Shown: one piece after another, positions 34,797 through 46,453 of the stretch
Layout: every line of letters begins with the position of its first letter
How positions within the stretch are numbered: the stretch's first letter is position 1
Source of the DNA: Grammothele lineata
Lineage: Eukaryota; Basidiomycota; Agaricomycetes; Polyporales; Polyporaceae
Length of the DNA: 64,000 nucleotides
Direction of reading: 5' to 3'
Assembly: GCA_002150815.3 (NCBI GenBank)
Contig: NDFF03000038.1
Coordinates: 186,001 to 250,000 of the forward strand
Notes under the pieces: model-generated
Database searches by the model: none
Told to the model about the DNA's origin: nothing
Seen by the model: only the letters and a program-made list of their open reading frames with translations
Translations under genes and position numbers: made by a program

Positions 34797-35837
34797 ATGT
34801 CTATCGCGTCTGGCTCGTCCATCCCCGCATGCCAAAAACCGTTAGGAACAACTCAGGATGAGACCATCGTGCGCCACTCGGAGATTTGGTTCGACGACGG
34901 CAACATAGTCCTTGTAGCGAAAAGTACCGCTTTTTGCGTCTATCGCGGGCTGTTGACATCTCAGTCCTCCGTTTTCTCCGACATGTTCACCGCGTCAAGT
35001 CCTAGCGCGGAAGAAACATTCGAGGGACGTCCTGTGGTACGTCTCACGGATTCTCCGGGAGACATGACGCACCTACTGCGAGTACTTTTCCCCAAAACTC
35101 GCCGGTCGTGAGTTCCCTTGCACTTTGTCCCCCCTATATGCTCTGACCATGCATATAGTCTCTGCCTTTTCGTAGAGGCAGACGCACTTTCGTTCGACCA
35201 AATCTTCGCAGTCCTCAAGCTCTCGCACAAATATGGTATTGACGACCTTCAGCGACAGTGCCTGTCCCTCCTCAGAGTGCATTTCTCGGACGATCTCAAA
35301 TACGTTGGCCAGAAGCACACCGTAACTCTCCGTTTGGAGCTAGTCCATGCCATTGGTGTCGTCAACCTGGCACGACTCACAGATACCTCATATCTCCTCC
35401 CCCAGGCTTTGTACCAGTGCTGCCGTCTTGGCGGTGCTCTCGTCGAGGGCTGGACCCGCGATGATGGTACGATCGAGTACCTTTCCCCTGGCGACCTTCG
35501 ACTCTGCGTTGATGCGATGGCTATCCTCACTCGGGAGACCTTCGATCTCCTTCATCGCGTCTCCGATCTACAGGCATCGGGAAAATGCGCCAGTCCGTTT
35601 ATTTGCCCGGCAAACAATGCCTATCGTCTTTCCCGTGCGTTGGCAACAGTTCTCTCTCCCAAGGAGCGGGGCGTTATCCAATTCGATAGTCCTGTGTTCC
35701 AACTATGGGCTACTTCGAACGACCTTTGCGCTGGGTGCCGTGAGAACGCCCAGGCTATGCTCCAACGGGAGCGCGTTAAGTCGTGGCGGAAGCTTCCGGA
35801 GATATTTGGTGTGGAGGTCCAAGGGTGGGGACGGTAG
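34797..35837 (+). CDS. BTB/POZ domain protein 7
   Basis: Two exons (34797-35107 and 35159-35837) give 329 residues. It starts MSIASGSSIPACQKPLGTTQ. The BTB domain reads SEIWFDDGNIVLVAKSTAF, VYRGLLTSQSSVFSDMFTAS and VVRLTDSPGDMTHLLRVLFP. After the phase-2 intron (35108-35158) it continues ALSFDQIFAVLKLSHKYGID. The second half has AIGVVNLARLTDTSYLLPQA, EGWTRDDGTIEYLSPGDLRL, the pair KCASPFIC and the CxxC DLCAGCRENAQAM. It ends WRKLPEIFGVEVQGW. It has the same architecture as the minus-strand copies but is more diverged, so the inversion is probably old. Confidence 0.87.
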
Positions 35838-37067
35838 TACTAGTCTCTGGTGCGTCTTCGTGTTCATGGGACCCGCGTTCGCACATCTCATCGTCGTTGC
35901 TGCTGGCAGTATCATTATATCGTAATAGAAGCAGTTTTGAACCTTGAATCCGAGGTGTGCATGCGTGCACGCCTTCGAGTCAGCGTGATTTCTGGCAGAT
36001 CGCGCGCTTCACCGCCCTATGTGTTCCCCCTTGTGAGCTCTGTACCATGTTTCCCCGACTGACCCTGCTCTATGTTTGTTCATCATCTTCTCGAATGATA
36101 TGTTTTCGTCATGCATATTCATGATAGATCTCCAGGAGGTGGCACTCTCTATGACATGTGGCGCACAAGAGCGTGTCTATACATAGCATGGCGGTACGTA
36201 GGTAATCATTCAGGAAACTCAATCCGTACTGAGGTCAACCTTCTTTCCCTTCCTGATACATGAACAACCCCTGACTCGTCGTACTTCTAGTCGAGCTCCG
36301 CCGACACAGTGATCCTTCGCACACTTTGCCATTCCCGTCCTCGAGCCGGCGGCCGCATCGCGCCTTCGCGTCGTCGAGATCGCTCTTTGTCTCGGAGCCA
36401 CACCGGTCCGGCGGCACAAGCGCGGCCCTCGAAGGCTAATGAAGGGATGCCGTAAGCGGATGCAATGCGGCCTTGGCCTCTTCGGCGACGCCGCATCTGC
36501 ACCTCATCATATCATGATCATGCACGTCGTCCATCGCTCGTCAGCTTCCATGGATTGCAGCCCACCGTGGCCCACGTTCCACGCGTATCTGCGGTCTGTG
36601 GCTGGATGACGACGGGAGGGCGGAGCCCACTCTGGATAACGCGGTATGTAAGTCGTCCCCGGCGTCGCGCAAACTCTGCTCACTCACCGGAACACTCTTG
36701 TTCGCCGCTCTCTCAGGACGGGCAACACTCATACTCGAACGGGCGCACCGTCCCGGCGCCCCGCGACGTCCGAGCTTCCCGAAGGCCGCGCTCCATGCAA
36801 CGACCCGTGCGATGTGGACACTACGCAGCAAGAACTCACGCCAGCGGGCGTGATGGACGGATGTTCGTGCATGCCTTTGCATGACAGGGAACTCTCTTGA
36901 GCCCGTGGCGGCGAAGGGCTTCGCACGGCCGACGTCTCGCCGCGCAAGACGTGAGAGCGCTGTAATATAGGCTTCTGGGACTCCGCGCTCGACCCATTCC
37001 AGGCCCCCGCCTCTCCTCTACAGGCCCCGGTCTCGCCTCCCCCACTGTCCTTCCACCCATTTCGACG
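35838..37067. other. Intergenic, no gene seen
   Basis: Open frames on both strands at 36219-36884 overlap each other and have no recognisable domain. There are no other signals. Confidence 0.4.
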
Positions 37068-38612
37068 ATGTTTGTCATTCCTTTGCCGAGAGATGATAGC
37101 GTGCAGGAGGTATGTCTGTCGACCGTCTTCAGCACTGGAACTGCACTGATGACTTCGCTCGTTGGAACTCCAGGGCCCCACCGCGCACGCTAACGTCGAC
37201 GCAGCCTTCTCCGGACTGCTACTCGAAACGCTCTTTTATGGTGCCCTGTTGGTTGTGTACGGGACAGGGATGTGGGAGGTCTTCACGCGCAAGTGGTGGA
37301 TCGGATTGTCGAGACGAGATTGGATCCTCATGATAGCGAATTCGCTGATGTTCGTCTTCGCGACCGTGGTGAGTTTGACTTTCGCTCTTCCTGAGGTTCT
37401 GCGCTCAACCAACGCGCGGATCGCAGCACATATCGCTGGACATACACATAGCGGTCCTCAGCGGGCTGATCAGGGGTACGGACCTGCACTCGGCGTCGGC
37501 CGCGTTTACGAGATTGAACGACATGAGCTCGATTGGGGCGGTCAAGACTGGGCTGGTGGTTGCGCAGATGATGATAGGCGATGGGTTCATGGTGCGTCTC
37601 GTCTGTCTTCCCAGCTTAGGGAAGGAACGTTCATCTCTCGCTACTGCAGGTATATCGCGCGTACATCGTATGGAATCGGTCGTGGCGGATTGTTGCGATA
37701 CCCCTCACTCTTCTCGTGCTCGAAGTTCGTAAGTGACGCGTACTGTCCCCAATCGTAGCATGCCCACTTACGACATGGTCAGTCCTCGGCTTCATCTCGT
37801 CTTCTCTAGGCGCCTACCACGTCCGACCTGCACGGATACAAGCAAGTCTTGGGGCGTACTTCGTGGTGACGGCCGTCACGAACGTCCTCTCGACAGGTAC
37901 GCCAAGCACTCGCGTCCCAACCAGCGTCATTCACCTCACTCTTGTTCCCCTCTTTCCAGCGCTTGTCGTGAAGCCCATTCTCTTCCCGCGCCGGGTGGCG
38001 TTCGAGTACGACTCCGACAGCGCCGCGCTCGGTGCGGCCAAGTGGCGCGTCTTCGCCGCGATCCTCCACTCCGCTGCGATCTTCACCGTGTCGTCTATTC
38101 TATTTGCTGTGACGTTCTTCGCGAGCGCGATCGGTTTCTCCCTCTGCCATACCGTCTTTCTTGCTGCTGTCGTAAGTCCTTTGTTCGAACATCTCCTATG
38201 TTCGGAATCTGACGCGTCCCTCGTCCCCTAACAGGCGATTGTCTTCTCGCTTACGAGCACACGCATGATCACAAACACCACACTCCCCCGACTCTCCGTC
38301 CTCGGCGCCACCCCGCGCGCGAGCCTCCCCGTCTCCACGACGTCCGAAGACTCCATCTCCGCCGAGCTCTCCGCGCGAACATGGGCGCGAACCGGCGTGC
38401 CAGATTGGAACGCGCGTGGGCGGCGGGAGAGCGGCGCCCTGAGTCCTATTGCGATCCACGTCGAGGTGACGACGACGCACGCGTCTGACGGGGAGAGCGT
38501 GTCGTCGTTCGGAAAGGAGTCTTTGGAGGGGGACAAGGGGGAGGTGACGAGCTTGACGCCGCTGAGCCCTTTGAGGGCGGACGCGGAGGGGCGGTACATA
38601 CCCGGCCGTTGA
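37068..38612 (+). CDS. Fungal multi-pass (seven-helix type) membrane protein
   Basis: This is an uncharacterised integral membrane protein of a type common in Agaricomycetes. Exon 1 (37068-37109) reads MFVIPLPRDDSVQE. Exon 2 starts at 37174 with GPTAHANVDAAFSGLLLETL and FYGALLVVYGTGMWEVFTRK. Further helices are WILMIANSLMFVFATV, KTGLVVAQMMIGDGFM with YRAYIVWNRSWRIVAIPLTL, and WRVFAAILHSAAIFTVSSIL. The last is FFASAIGFSLCHTVFLAAV, joined to AIVFSLTSTRM. The motif order (DGFMVYRAYIVWNRSW after helix 4, ILxSAAI in helix 6) fits a family resembling G-protein-coupled receptors in topology but with no known ligand. The C-terminal exon (to 38612) is a serine-rich cytoplasmic tail ending RADAEGRYIPGR. 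Small exons between 37730 and 37960 are approximate. Confidence 0.75.
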
Positions 38613-39808
38613 GACGCGATTGGGATACCGGCACGCTTTCGGATGCGCGATGATTGTGCGGGGTGTACGATATCCGTATGTGTTATTGAGCGTATGTATT
38701 TCATTGTAAGTATTCTCCTGATCAAAGGAAGGGGTGAAGAAAGAAGCGATGCTCTCCCGGCTCGAAAAGTTCTTGCGGAAAGAACAATCCATGTTCTCAA
38801 GAAGAGGACGATGTGCGAACGGAAGGCGCCAATAGCGGTCCGCGAGCGTTCAGTAGGTCTACCCGAACGATCATTCAAGGAGTCGGAAGGCTCCGTATGC
38901 CAAGTTGTATGTCACCCTGCATTCTCGTCTTTCGATTGCTTCTAACTGTCCAAGGGCGTTGTAGTAAACAACTGCAAGTCAAAGAAACTTTGATTGCATG
39001 TGACGAAGATAGGGAAGGGAATGTGTTCGATTGACAAAAGTCAGCCAAAAGAACACTTTGTGAACTTTGTTACTACGATCATCAGCGCGGGAGCGGAGTA
39101 AATGGCAACACCTCTCCCCGTCCATTCGCTCACATTTCCCATCTTGAACGACTGATTCAGGTACCCAGGAAGAGCTGACATGGGCGATCTCGCGAGTAGA
39201 CTGCTGTACCTTAGAACGCATCCGAAAATTCAACAGTTGGAAAGTAAATAAAATGCTTTAGTATCAGCCTACAACCGCGCCATTGGAGATCCTACTATGG
39301 TAATGGCGGCCTTTTCCTTCATTCTTTAGTGAGTCTAGGACGTTTGCGTCGACATCCTCTGGCCCTGCTCGATGGTCAAAGAGTATTTGGACCCAACCCG
39401 TGCAAGCTTTGCACTTAAAACCTCCCCCAACGTCCGGCTTCTGGTCCCCCACCATCCTCATCCTACACACCTGACTCCCACTCTTCTCATATCACACACA
39501 CACGCCGTCATCTCTAGGGTTCATACCCCCATCCCCAACACACTACTTCTCCCGCCTACTTTCTGCTGGGCCCCGAGTCAGGCGCGTGGCGGACGCACGG
39601 AGGCCCGCAAGGGCGGCGCATTGCGCACTCCTTGCGCCCGCCAAGGCGTAAGATCTACACGGTTGTCTACCCACGACTACTCCCTGTTCTCGCCACTGCT
39701 TTTGCTACCATTACAACGTCGACCGTCACGTCGTGCGGAAACAGCTCATCGAAAGTAGGAAACCTTCGCGACTTCTAATTTTTCGTGCCTAACTCCGATG
39801 ATACTCAG
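38613..39808. other. Intergenic, no gene seen
   Basis: Mostly AT-richer sequence with short frames. A pyrimidine-rich stretch at 39420-39560 could be the promoter of the broken zinc-finger copy that follows. Confidence 0.4.
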
Positions 39809-40884
39809 ATGCAACACTCTCCGCCGGCCTATCAGCCGTTGGGAGCTTTGTACACGAACTTTCGGGAATCGCCAGCTCTCGAATTAGTAAGCTTTGTCGA
39901 CGTCTACATACGTTTAATGACTGAGTCTGATCTGAATCCTTGCGACAGACACGCCCGTCGGTTGACGTCAACGTCTAAGACGAGTTCAACAGCGCTGGAG
40001 GTCCCGTTGTCGATAATGCACAAGACTTGTGCAATACCATCTGAAGCTGAGGAGCACCATGAGAAAGCGCACACCACATCCACCATGAAACGGGCTGGAA
40101 CGCCGGCGGCCGTCACGGTTGTGAGTACTTTCTCACTTCGCCCATGAATCCCGTTACGAATCCTTCTTTTAGTCTGCCTCAAGAGTTGTGGACATCGTCG
40201 GAGATGAAGACCAGCATCCACATACTGGTTTTTTCAAGGACGTCCAGACGTGCGAGGACCAGGGACTGCGTCGATCGACGCGCGGTCTGGGGCGCCCGGT
40301 GCCCGACGTCCCCACTCCCCCTTCGTCGCCCCCACCAGCCAAGAGGCAACGGAAGGACGAGACATCTGTAAGTCAACATTCCTATCGTTGAACTTTCTCA
40401 ACACTCGCGTTGTCGATATTCTTCCGAACCTGACTTTCAAGCAGATGCTCGTTCCCATCCTCCGCGCAACCACATCGGACACAAAGCGGTTCTGGGCTCA
40501 GGTCGGTGAACCGCCGGCCTACAGAATCAAGAAGTGCACTGTTAAATGCAGATCGGCGATCCCCCAGCCTGCGGAATTGAGAACTGTGCGGTCCTTTTGC
40601 ACATGAAGACGCAGGCCCAATTCGAGGTATCCCGGAAACATATCCAGGCACGCTACGGGCTCTTGGACGACGAGAGCACCGAAGAGGAGGACATCGCGGC
40701 CGCCGCCTCGTCGACAAGTGTAAATCCAAGTACACGAAGCGCCACCTCGTTCGTCACCACGAGGAGGTCCACTCAGGCCGCATCTACCGATGTCCAAGTG
40801 CCGGGTGCTTCAAGACGTTCACCCGATACGGAAGCTTGCAGCGGCACTTCGATGCAAAGACTCGGAGATTGGGCCACTACCAAC
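39809..40884 (+). pseudogene. Broken C2H2 gene copy a (like the gene at 60.2 kb)
   Basis: Exon pattern and introns match the gene at 60234-61536. For example, the intron starting GTGAGTACTTTCTCACTTCG corresponds to GTAAGTCCTTTCTCACTTCG there. Readable text is MQHSPPAYQPLGALYTNFRE, then PDVPTPPSSPPPAKRQRKDE, then MLVPILRATTSDTKRFWAQV. At about 40546 a short segment (AQVGDPPACGIENCAV-like) is repeated out of phase, which breaks the frame. The finger region KRHLVRHHEEVHSGRIYRCP followed by SAGCFKTFTRYGSLQRHF lies in another frame again. The copy ends at about 40884, where sequence of a different subfamily begins inside the phrase ACCAACCAAAAGGGC. It is non-functional as a single protein. Confidence 0.75.
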
Positions 40885-41430
40885 CAAAAGGGCTAGGAGT
40901 GTCGAAAGACACCCCAATGTACCCCCTTCCCCCACGTCCCATCCAGCAAAGCGGGCTCGTGTAAGCCAGAATGCTACGGGCAGTGGTCAGGTTCGCCTCC
41001 CAAATCGCACTTCAGAAGAACAGCTTCTGGCGTTCTACCGAGACACCAAGACTCCGACGCACTGCAGAATAGAGGGCTGCAAGACAGTCGTCAGCTCGCG
41101 AGAGCTGTCCAAGTCTCGCGAACATTCTCAGAGCCACTTCGAAGCGGAAGAAGAATCTGAAGATGAAGCGGAATCTACAGATCAGGGGGTGGTAAGCGCA
41201 TTTTCATGTGGACCCTGCAGCCAGAAGTCCCATCAATCGCCTCAGAAAGTCTACCAAAACCTCTCAAGCCTTCGAAGACATCACGAGGCAGAGCACCTCA
41301 AGTGGAGGCTGATTTGCCCATCAAGAGATTGCGGCTACGAAGCACCGCGATCAGATTTGCTCAGGAAGCATATGGAAGCCAAGAGCGGGAGGGTGGCAAA
41401 AAGAGGCGGCAAGCTGCATATGACAGGTGA
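40885..41430 (+). pseudogene. 5'-truncated C2H2 gene copy b (like the gene at 51.4 kb)
   Basis: This corresponds to the large finger exon of the gene at 51421-52471, without its first exons. It reads TKRARSVERHPNVPPSPTSH, RLPNRTSEEQLLAFYRDTKT, IEGCKTVVSSRELSKSREHS, FSCGPCSQKSHQSPQKVYQN, LSSLRRHHEAEHLKWRLICP and SRDCGYEAPRSDLLRKHMEA, then HMTG at the usual donor (41427). The first cysteine of finger 1 is kept. The frame is open throughout and even extends 5' to 40790, so a truncated protein could still be made. It is joined out of frame to copy a. Confidence 0.7.
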
Positions 41431-41489
41431 GGTCTCCCTCGCATGTTCTCGTCCTGGTGTCACGCTAACGAATGTCCCTACGTCCCCTA

Positions 41490-42026
41490 CAGCTCCTCCA
41501 GCAAAGCGCACTCGGCGCTGTCGGAATGATGTCGACAAAAGGGAACCCAAACTTCCTGCACGGACATCAGAAAAGCATTTTTTGGCATTCTATCGCGACA
41601 CGCAGACTCCGACTCTTTAAGGAATACAGGGATGCCGAACGGTGGTAAGCTCGCGCGACCTTTGCGAGTTACGCGAGCACTTTCACTAACATTTCCCTGA
41701 CTCCAAGACTTAAATCATGAAATAGTTCTCCTGTGACCTCTGTGGCGAGGACTCACCCACTTACGACGACTTATCAAGCCTTCGTAGGCATCACGAGGGA
41801 GTTTACCTCGGGTGGAGGCTGGTTTGTCCGTCACGGGGTTGCGGGTACGAAACGTCCCGCTCAGATATTTTCCACAAGCACATGAAAAAAACAGCGGGAA
41901 AGTACGAAAGCGAGACAATAATCGTCATATGACCGGTGAGGCCTCCTTCGCATGCTCTTGTCATGATGTCCCGCTGACAGATGTCTCGATCCACTTAGTG
42001 TCTGAGCTCGCTCGCGACACAATAAC
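41490..42026 (+). pseudogene. Broken C2H2 gene copy c
   Basis: Another finger exon of the 51.4-kb subfamily follows copy b directly (APPAKRTRRCRNDVDKREPK, FLAFYRDTQTPTL). A TAA replaces the first finger cysteine region at about 41618. Behind it, FSCDLCGEDSPTYDDLSSLR and RHHEGVYLGWRLVCPSRGCG are still readable, as are the HMT donor (41936) and the last exon VSELARDT. The copy then runs straight into a fragment of the 46.5-kb subfamily. Confidence 0.7.
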
Positions 42027-42905
42027 GTCTTCTTCTATCGAATCTGTCGGACTATTTTCTGCGACCTCACTGCAAAGGAGGCCGCGGGGGTGCGCGAGTA
42101 TCACGCCATATGTCCTGACATTGCGGATGCATTCCTCCGTATGAAACTGGACGACATGGAGGAGGGACGATATGGCGCTCAGAGTGTGTTTCGCGAAGAA
42201 TCCGAATTCGACGACTCGGACACAGACGACCCAGACGACACCGACACCGATTTTGACGACACATCCAATGTCGACTCGGACTCAGAAGACGTTCCAAACT
42301 CCGGTGGCTTCTACTACGCCTCAAGTTCCAGCACTACGGCGGACCTTTTGTCCCTGACATTACGGAGGCATTCCTCCGTATGAAACTGGATGACATAGAG
42401 GAGGAACGATATGCCGCTCAGTTCGGGATTGATAAAGAGTCCGACTCGGAGGACTCACACGAAGACGACTCAGACGACGCGGGATGCTCCACTACCTCTG
42501 ACGAGGTCTCAAGCTCCGGCAGTTTCAACCACGCGTCCAGTTCGGGGTACAACGAATTCTACAGTGGCCTTCCCCTCAGACGTGCTCTTTGACGAAATCG
42601 AAGAGGAGCACGACGACGGTGAAGCCGTGAGTACCGTTTCTTCTATGACTGTGTACATGTTGATACTGAGACTGAGTATACTCCTGGCATCCTCCTCTCA
42701 GCCTTTCTTCGCGTGAAGCTTCTAGAAGAGAAGAGAGATCCCTATGTCACCTACGCTGGATCTCTCGTTGACAGCGCTGACGAGGATAAAGAAGACGTCG
42801 ACCGCGCAGAGAGCCCATCCCCCGTCAATCGCGCTACAAATGAACGAGAGGCTTTCCCACCGGGGCCTGCTCTCAGATGCGGAGAGTTGTGGTAGTGTCG
42901 AATGT
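42027..42905 (+). pseudogene. Broken C2H2-family copy d (acidic part only)
   Basis: This matches the first part of the gene at 46454 (TAKEAAEVREYHAICPDIAE there), with a frame change near its start. The motif CPDIADAFLRMKLDDMEEGR is followed by degenerate repeats of itself, TEAFLRMKLDDIEEERYAAQ (about 42368) and FLRVKLLEEKRDPY (about 42708), separated by acidic serine-rich stretches and frame changes. The intron ahead of the third repeat matches the intron of the intact gene. Similarity ends at about 42905 and no zinc finger follows. Confidence 0.65.
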
Positions 42906-43210
42906 CAGCCGGGAGACCGCAGTTCCGCCATATACGCTGCCGGCGACACCGGTCGAGCAGCTGCTCAAGGTGAAACCATCAACTCGCGCCACGACATCAC
43001 AGATGCAGTCTATCCTCCTGGAAACCCTGCGTTGGGTGGGAGGCACCAGTCTCGTAGTCCGCGGCCTCGACGGGGGCTGCCCGGTTCATCTCGACGCGTC
43101 AGACTTAGAAGCGACGCCACGGCTTATAACGACTCGGAGTAGCGGAAGGATGAGTACGATGCGCAAAGGCGGAGCAGAAGAGGCTACGCTGCTTACCCTG
43201 TCATGTTGAT

Positions 43211-46200
43211 AGTCTTTACAGTACTTCTTGGGGCATTATGATAAAAATGTTCTGCCCCGCGAAACCTCACGACTCGTTCCCGCCGTAGTGCGGAGGGGTT
43301 CGATATCGCCTAGAGACCTCTGATAAGCACCGTTCAAAGGTAGAGCAGAGAGAGGAACACACACATATATATATCACGCATACCAGGAATACATAGCGCT
43401 GCGTCTATGTACATGGCTTCGAGTGGGACCAGGAACGGTACCGGTGTCGGGACACGGAAACTAACGTACTTTACACGAATTCCTCCCTCTGCCTTGAGAG
43501 TGCAGGCTCCCGTCGTGAGTCGTCCGCGCATGCAAAGTCAACGTGTCTGCTGTGAGTGAAGTGAGCCAAGCTGTCTGGAAGGGACGAGTAATTTGGACAC
43601 GTACGTGACGTACTCGGTAGTAGTCACCCGCAGGAAGGAAGTCCATGCGTTGGGCAGGACGAACACGCATAGTAGAGCTTGAAGGCCGTTCAAGGACGTC
43701 GGTCGCGCTCCTGAGAGCGTATGCCCAGCCGATGCACTTCTGTTTCTTGGTGTTGCAGTCAGGACGCACGCCCATGGCCAGCAAACGACAACGGAGCAGA
43801 CGATTTCGTGCGCCTCCTGTACTGCGGTTCTCCCTGTACGAGATGTCTTGAGAAAGCGCACGCGAGCGCAGTTGAGGGATGCTCCTGGAAGTGTGCTTTC
43901 TGCGTAGAGACATCACTCATGCAGGCCTGCGCGAGAACAAATAGCTCGGAGAGTAGTTCATCCCGCCAAGGGTGTAGATTGGAGAATACGGGCGGCCGCG
44001 CAGCCTTGGGGCACAGGAGGCAGAGAGATAACTCCACGAGGAGTACACACCCGCGGGGGGAGGACATGTATTGAGAGCATGATCTACAAACATACCAAAC
44101 GTCTCGTCAACTAGAAGCCTACAACACGAGCCACCACCGCCTTTCTCCACGACCGATCTCCAACTACGGGGTTTCGTCCATCTGATATCGCGGCTTGAGC
44201 ATTGGAGTGAAAGGTTTGACAGACGTGGCGAAGACACGGTGGCAGACCCGGTATGCGCTGTCGACAGAGTAAGTCGCGCTTGAGTGCAACGACAAGGAGG
44301 ACGTGATCTGGACAAGTGGAAAGGACGGCGGCAGAAGAAGAAGCGATGATGGTGGTTGGGGAACAAGGCGCGAGAGCGTCTAAACATGTGCTTCCATCGC
44401 AACTCTTCTCTCAGCCTCCACGTCTGCAGGTTCACAGCGACGATGAGCTCAAGGTATCGTCAGCAAAAGACGTTACACGCACCTCATCCATAGAAACGGA
44501 CCGTGAAGCTCTTGGGCTTCGGCGATGCCTATAATATACAGCGCCAAGGCCATCCGTTGATTTTCTGCGTCCCGTTGTGTTGAGTCTGCAGGATCTTCCT
44601 GGACGTTGAAGGCCATCGGTGAGTCTTTGCGCACCCTGAGATGCAGTTCTGAGACCTTCTGCTGTCAGTTGAGACTGTCTCTGAAACCTGCATAACCGAG
44701 CAAGGACAACGGCGGGTTGAGATGGGGTAAGTCGTCGTAACCCTAACCTTAAGAAAAGGACAGCCTCGCACGTACCGAGACAGTCGAGGAGCAGTCGGTA
44801 CGTCCCAGCGGCGGCTTCGTTCGCACTACAAAATTGATGAAGATGGAGTTCATGTAGGTATGTGCGAGGGCGCGGTCTTGTCCTTGATCGAGAAGACCTT
44901 TCTGTGTGGTGGGCGACGAGTCCAGCCAACGCCTTCGGGCTGAAATCCGAGTCTTGTTATCAGCCGATCCCATGATGCGAGAACGTGAAGACTTACGACT
45001 AGTGAGACACAAAAAGACAACAGAGGGTATTTGAAGGTAGTGGCTGGGACTGGGGAGAACGTCCATCACCGTGCATTCCTCGGCACGTTGATGGCCTGAG
45101 TACGCACCATCTACCGCGTGTTTTCCGCCAGCGTATTCATTGTGCTGATACGTCGCCTTGTAGGTCTGTGAAGCTAGCTGGGCTAGGATGTTCTTCTTGC
45201 GCTGTGCTCAGCATATGCGTGGTTGGGTCAACGTGAACCTGAGACAATGGGTAAGCCTTGACGTGCAACAGAACGAGAAGGGGTTAACTTAAGACGTCAG
45301 CTCAGCAGTATTGCTGGGGAGTACGCATACAGATTGTTACAGAGAACGTGCAATACTCCCTATTAGACTGTGGCTTAGCTATGACGTCGAACAAGGATGC
45401 TCACTCCGAATGCTCCGCGCGTGAGCCACTCGTAGGCCAAAGCACGAGACAACTGATATATAGGTGCGTTTCTGTGGCCGCTCCGTTTCCATCTCCGGTC
45501 TCCTTCCACCGTCTCCTTTTCCCATCGTGACTTCGATGGCTCAAAATAACATCCCTTCCATCCATGTCTGACGATGGCGACAACGAGCATCGAGTACTGC
45601 CGTCTGACGGAGGGGCGCGGCGGTCGATGACCACCGCCCCCCTCCGTCTTTCTGGTGTACGAAGGTCGTGGACCACAGTCACTTCCCCTCAAACGCACAC
45701 TCTGGGGACCCGCGCAACACACGAAGATGGACAGCAGTACGCACATGCTTCACGACGACCTTCGGGAGTGGGCGACAGAATCTTCGACGGTGGTTGGTGC
45801 GGTATCGCCCCGCGACTGGGATGCGGGACGTGAGGCCTGGTGCACGCTGTGCCCCTGAGAATGGATTATGATTGAATCCTTTTGTAAGTGTACGTGTTGA
45901 GCTTGCAGTAAGAAGTATATGGGTCGCTTCTCAGTAGTGTCTGTGCGACGTGCGAGCGACCTTTGAGCCGGTAGTGAATGGCGACGTCGCGAACGCAGCA
46001 GTCGGAAGAGAAGCTGAATTTCGCAGCGTCTTCGATGTTTCAGAGATGTGGTCGTGTAGGATGTGCGCGCAAAGCTGGAGCGGTGCTTTGATACAGGCTG
46101 GAAGGGAGCAGAGCGGACGTGAGGCCTGCAGGAACAGCTTTCTCGAGATGGTGGATGAGGTCGATGGGGAGGATACAGAGTCCGACTGCCCCTCGAGAGC

Positions 46201-46453
46201 GGCCGGGGCTGACTCAGAGCCGTTGGTTCCAAGACGGCAAAGGACCCATTGTCCAGAAGCGTCGCGCAGAGCTGAACGGTCACGTTATGAGGACGCGACG
46301 ACGCGCCAATGGGAACGTCTGGGCGCCTGGGTCTGGGTACTCAGGTGTGGCTTGTTGCGTCTTTCGCTCTCTTCCACCATTCACGCCCTTCCACTCAGCT
46401 GCATACGCTCTTCCACCTGCTTTTACCTTACCACCTCCTCCTCGTACGACACG
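43211..46453. other. Unresolved region, possibly a gene on the minus strand
   Basis: Minus-strand frames at 43461-43916, 44432-44929 and 44749-45069 have plausible splice sites. One exon would read RALAHTYMNSIFINFVVRTK. I recognise no family and cannot make a single model. The plus strand from 45560 to 46450 also has open frames without content. Confidence 0.3.
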
